Shown: piece by piece, positions 63,000 through 64,000 of the stretch
How positions within the stretch are numbered: position 1 is the stretch's first letter
How the letters are laid out: each line of letters begins with the position of its first letter
Source: Hyaloperonospora brassicae
Taxonomy: Eukaryota > Oomycota > Peronosporomycetes > Peronosporales > Peronosporaceae
Reading direction: 5' to 3'
Length of the DNA stretch: 64,000 nt
Assembly (NCBI GenBank): GCA_947650285.1
Contig: CANTFL010001406.1
Location: 186,001-250,000 of the forward strand
Translations under genes and position numbers: made by a program
Notes under the pieces: generated by a model
The model's database searches: none
Seen by the model: the letters and a program-made list of their open reading frames with translations, nothing else
What the model was told of the DNA's origin: nothing

Positions 63000-64000
63000 T
63001 GTGGTGGAGTGGGTCGCCAAAATCGATTGGCGTGACTCCAAACCGCCCACTGTGCCGGACTGCCGACTTGAGGAGGGGGTACTCCTATTCCACTTGGATC
63101 TTAAACTCACCTTGTGTACCCGTCGGCTTGGCGGGTATCACTCTTCGGATTACATGGCGATGGAGTTAGATGTCGGTCTTGGTGTGTGTCGACCTTGGGG
63201 GCCCCGAGCGGATATGCTTCAGTCGGGGTCCAGTTAGGGCAGCCACTCGGTCAACTTGGTTGAGAGTGGACTTATAACCAGAGTTCTAAGGGCTAGTAGC
63301 GCCTGGCCTTTGCTTGTCTCAGGGGTGTTAACCGCCTAGCCTTTATGTGGCTCAGGGGTGTCCACCGCCTGGCCTTTATGTATCCTCTCCCTTACCACTA
63401 GGGTATGGAGACCGCTTCCTATAGCGGGATTGAGTTGGGTGGGGGGTGCTACTCTACGAACCTACAGGCCAATATACTTCCTGGGGTTCTATTTGCACTT
63501 GAGTCTTACCAGCACTGTCTATTCAACGGGTGGGCCAAATAGATCCCTGGCCCGGAACAGGTTGGTAGACTTACAAGCTTCTTGGCTCACGAGACGTGTG
63601 GCTTATATCGCAAATTGAGTAGTCTTTAATAATGTCCTATCCTTTAAACTCCTTTACTCTATACTTGCCTTACGCCTGGACTCACTATGCTGAGTGGTCA
63701 GGGACGCTTGATCTTGATAGTCCGGGTCGGCCGATGGATGACCAGGTCGGCCCTTGGGTGACCGAGGTCGCCTTGATCGGCCGTACCCACCAAAGGGTGA
63801 CCAGGTCGGCCCTTGGGTGACCGAGGTCGCCTTGATCGGCCGTACCCACCAAAGGGTGACCAGGTCGGCCCTTGGGTGACCGAGGCCGCCTTGGTCGGCC
63901 GTACCTACCGACGAGTGTCCCGGTCGACCGACGAGTGGTTGAGAACGATCCGCATTGGTGCCGCTCTCAACGGCTGGAACCCAACGGCCGCTTCTCCTCT
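63000..64000 (-). repeat. 5' LTR of E, incomplete
   Basis: Starts (plus strand) TGTGGTGGAGTGGGTCGCC like 51713 and stays about 99% identical to it to the end of the window. The remaining 100 or so bases and any target duplication lie outside. Confidence 0.92.
63740..63916. repeat. 59-bp tandem repeats in the 5' LTR of E
   Basis: Same three units as at 52453-52629. Here units 1 and 2 are identical. Confidence 0.9.

Larger units (their letters stand above)
51713..64000 (-). mobile_element. Ty3/gypsy element E with two RNase H domains (5' LTR cut by window end)
   Basis: Sense strand minus. 3' LTR 51713-52814; 5' LTR from 63000 onward, over 1 kb and about 1% different, so a young insertion. Protease, RT, RNase H, second RNase H, integrase and chromodomain all lie in one frame, broken only by single stops (59331, 58059, 56961, 55920). 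Gag is in the frame one base behind. A plus-strand accessory gene lies next to the 3' LTR. It is nested in LTR G. Confidence 0.93.

Noticed and set aside
1..64000. tRNA, rRNA and riboswitch genes
   Set aside because: No cloverleaf with T-loop GTTCRANNC context, rRNA core or riboswitch motif was recognised by reading. A tRNAscan-SE and Infernal run would decide.

Overview
Organism. The window looks like nuclear DNA of a plant-pathogenic oomycete of the Peronosporales (Phytophthora or downy-mildew type). The evidence is a candidate RxLR secreted effector, a 16-base oomycete-type initiator core promoter in front of it, sparse host genes and very dense Ty3/gypsy retrotransposons. The species cannot be told from the sequence.

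Layout. 1-1332 is the 3' part of a cysteinyl-tRNA synthetase gene. 1333-5009 is gene-poor with two coding-like fragments. 5010-5682 is the promoter and gene of the effector. 6138-14045 is a complete Ty3/gypsy chromodomain element (A, minus strand) with 391-bp LTRs and a GATTG target duplication. 14341-23039 is a rearranged composite of a second family: LTR-gag-protease (B1, plus), an inverted 3' half with its LTR (C, minus), and a second gag-protease copy (B2, plus). 24420-25063 is a damaged copy of the tRNA synthetase. 25561-25997 is a solo LTR of the A family and 26480-29340 an old relic of that family (D). 29341-36681 is AT-rich decayed DNA with at least one reverse-transcriptase relic. 36682-49281 is a heavily decayed 12.6-kb element (F, plus) with 970-bp LTRs. 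About 51000-51712 is a related LTR (G), interrupted by element E (51713 to beyond 64000, minus), which is younger and carries two RNase H domains and a chromodomain.

How the parts work together. Each element follows the gypsy order gag, protease, reverse transcriptase, RNase H, integrase, chromodomain. In A, a textbook -1 frameshift signal joins gag to protease. In E and F the gag start codon is the first triplet after the LTR, inside the primer binding site. In A, C, E and probably F, the space between integrase and the 3' LTR holds a long gene-like frame on the opposite strand. In A and C that frame overlaps the sense-strand chromodomain in the same relative phase.

Most unusual signal. Element A, LTRs included, is built from perfect short inverted repeats placed every 20-40 bases across both coding strands. 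Parts of B and C show the same pattern; E and F do not appear to. Where A can be aligned with its solo LTR and relic D, the arms have changed together so that pairing is kept. This hairpin array, together with the antisense gene, is the best candidate here for something undescribed.
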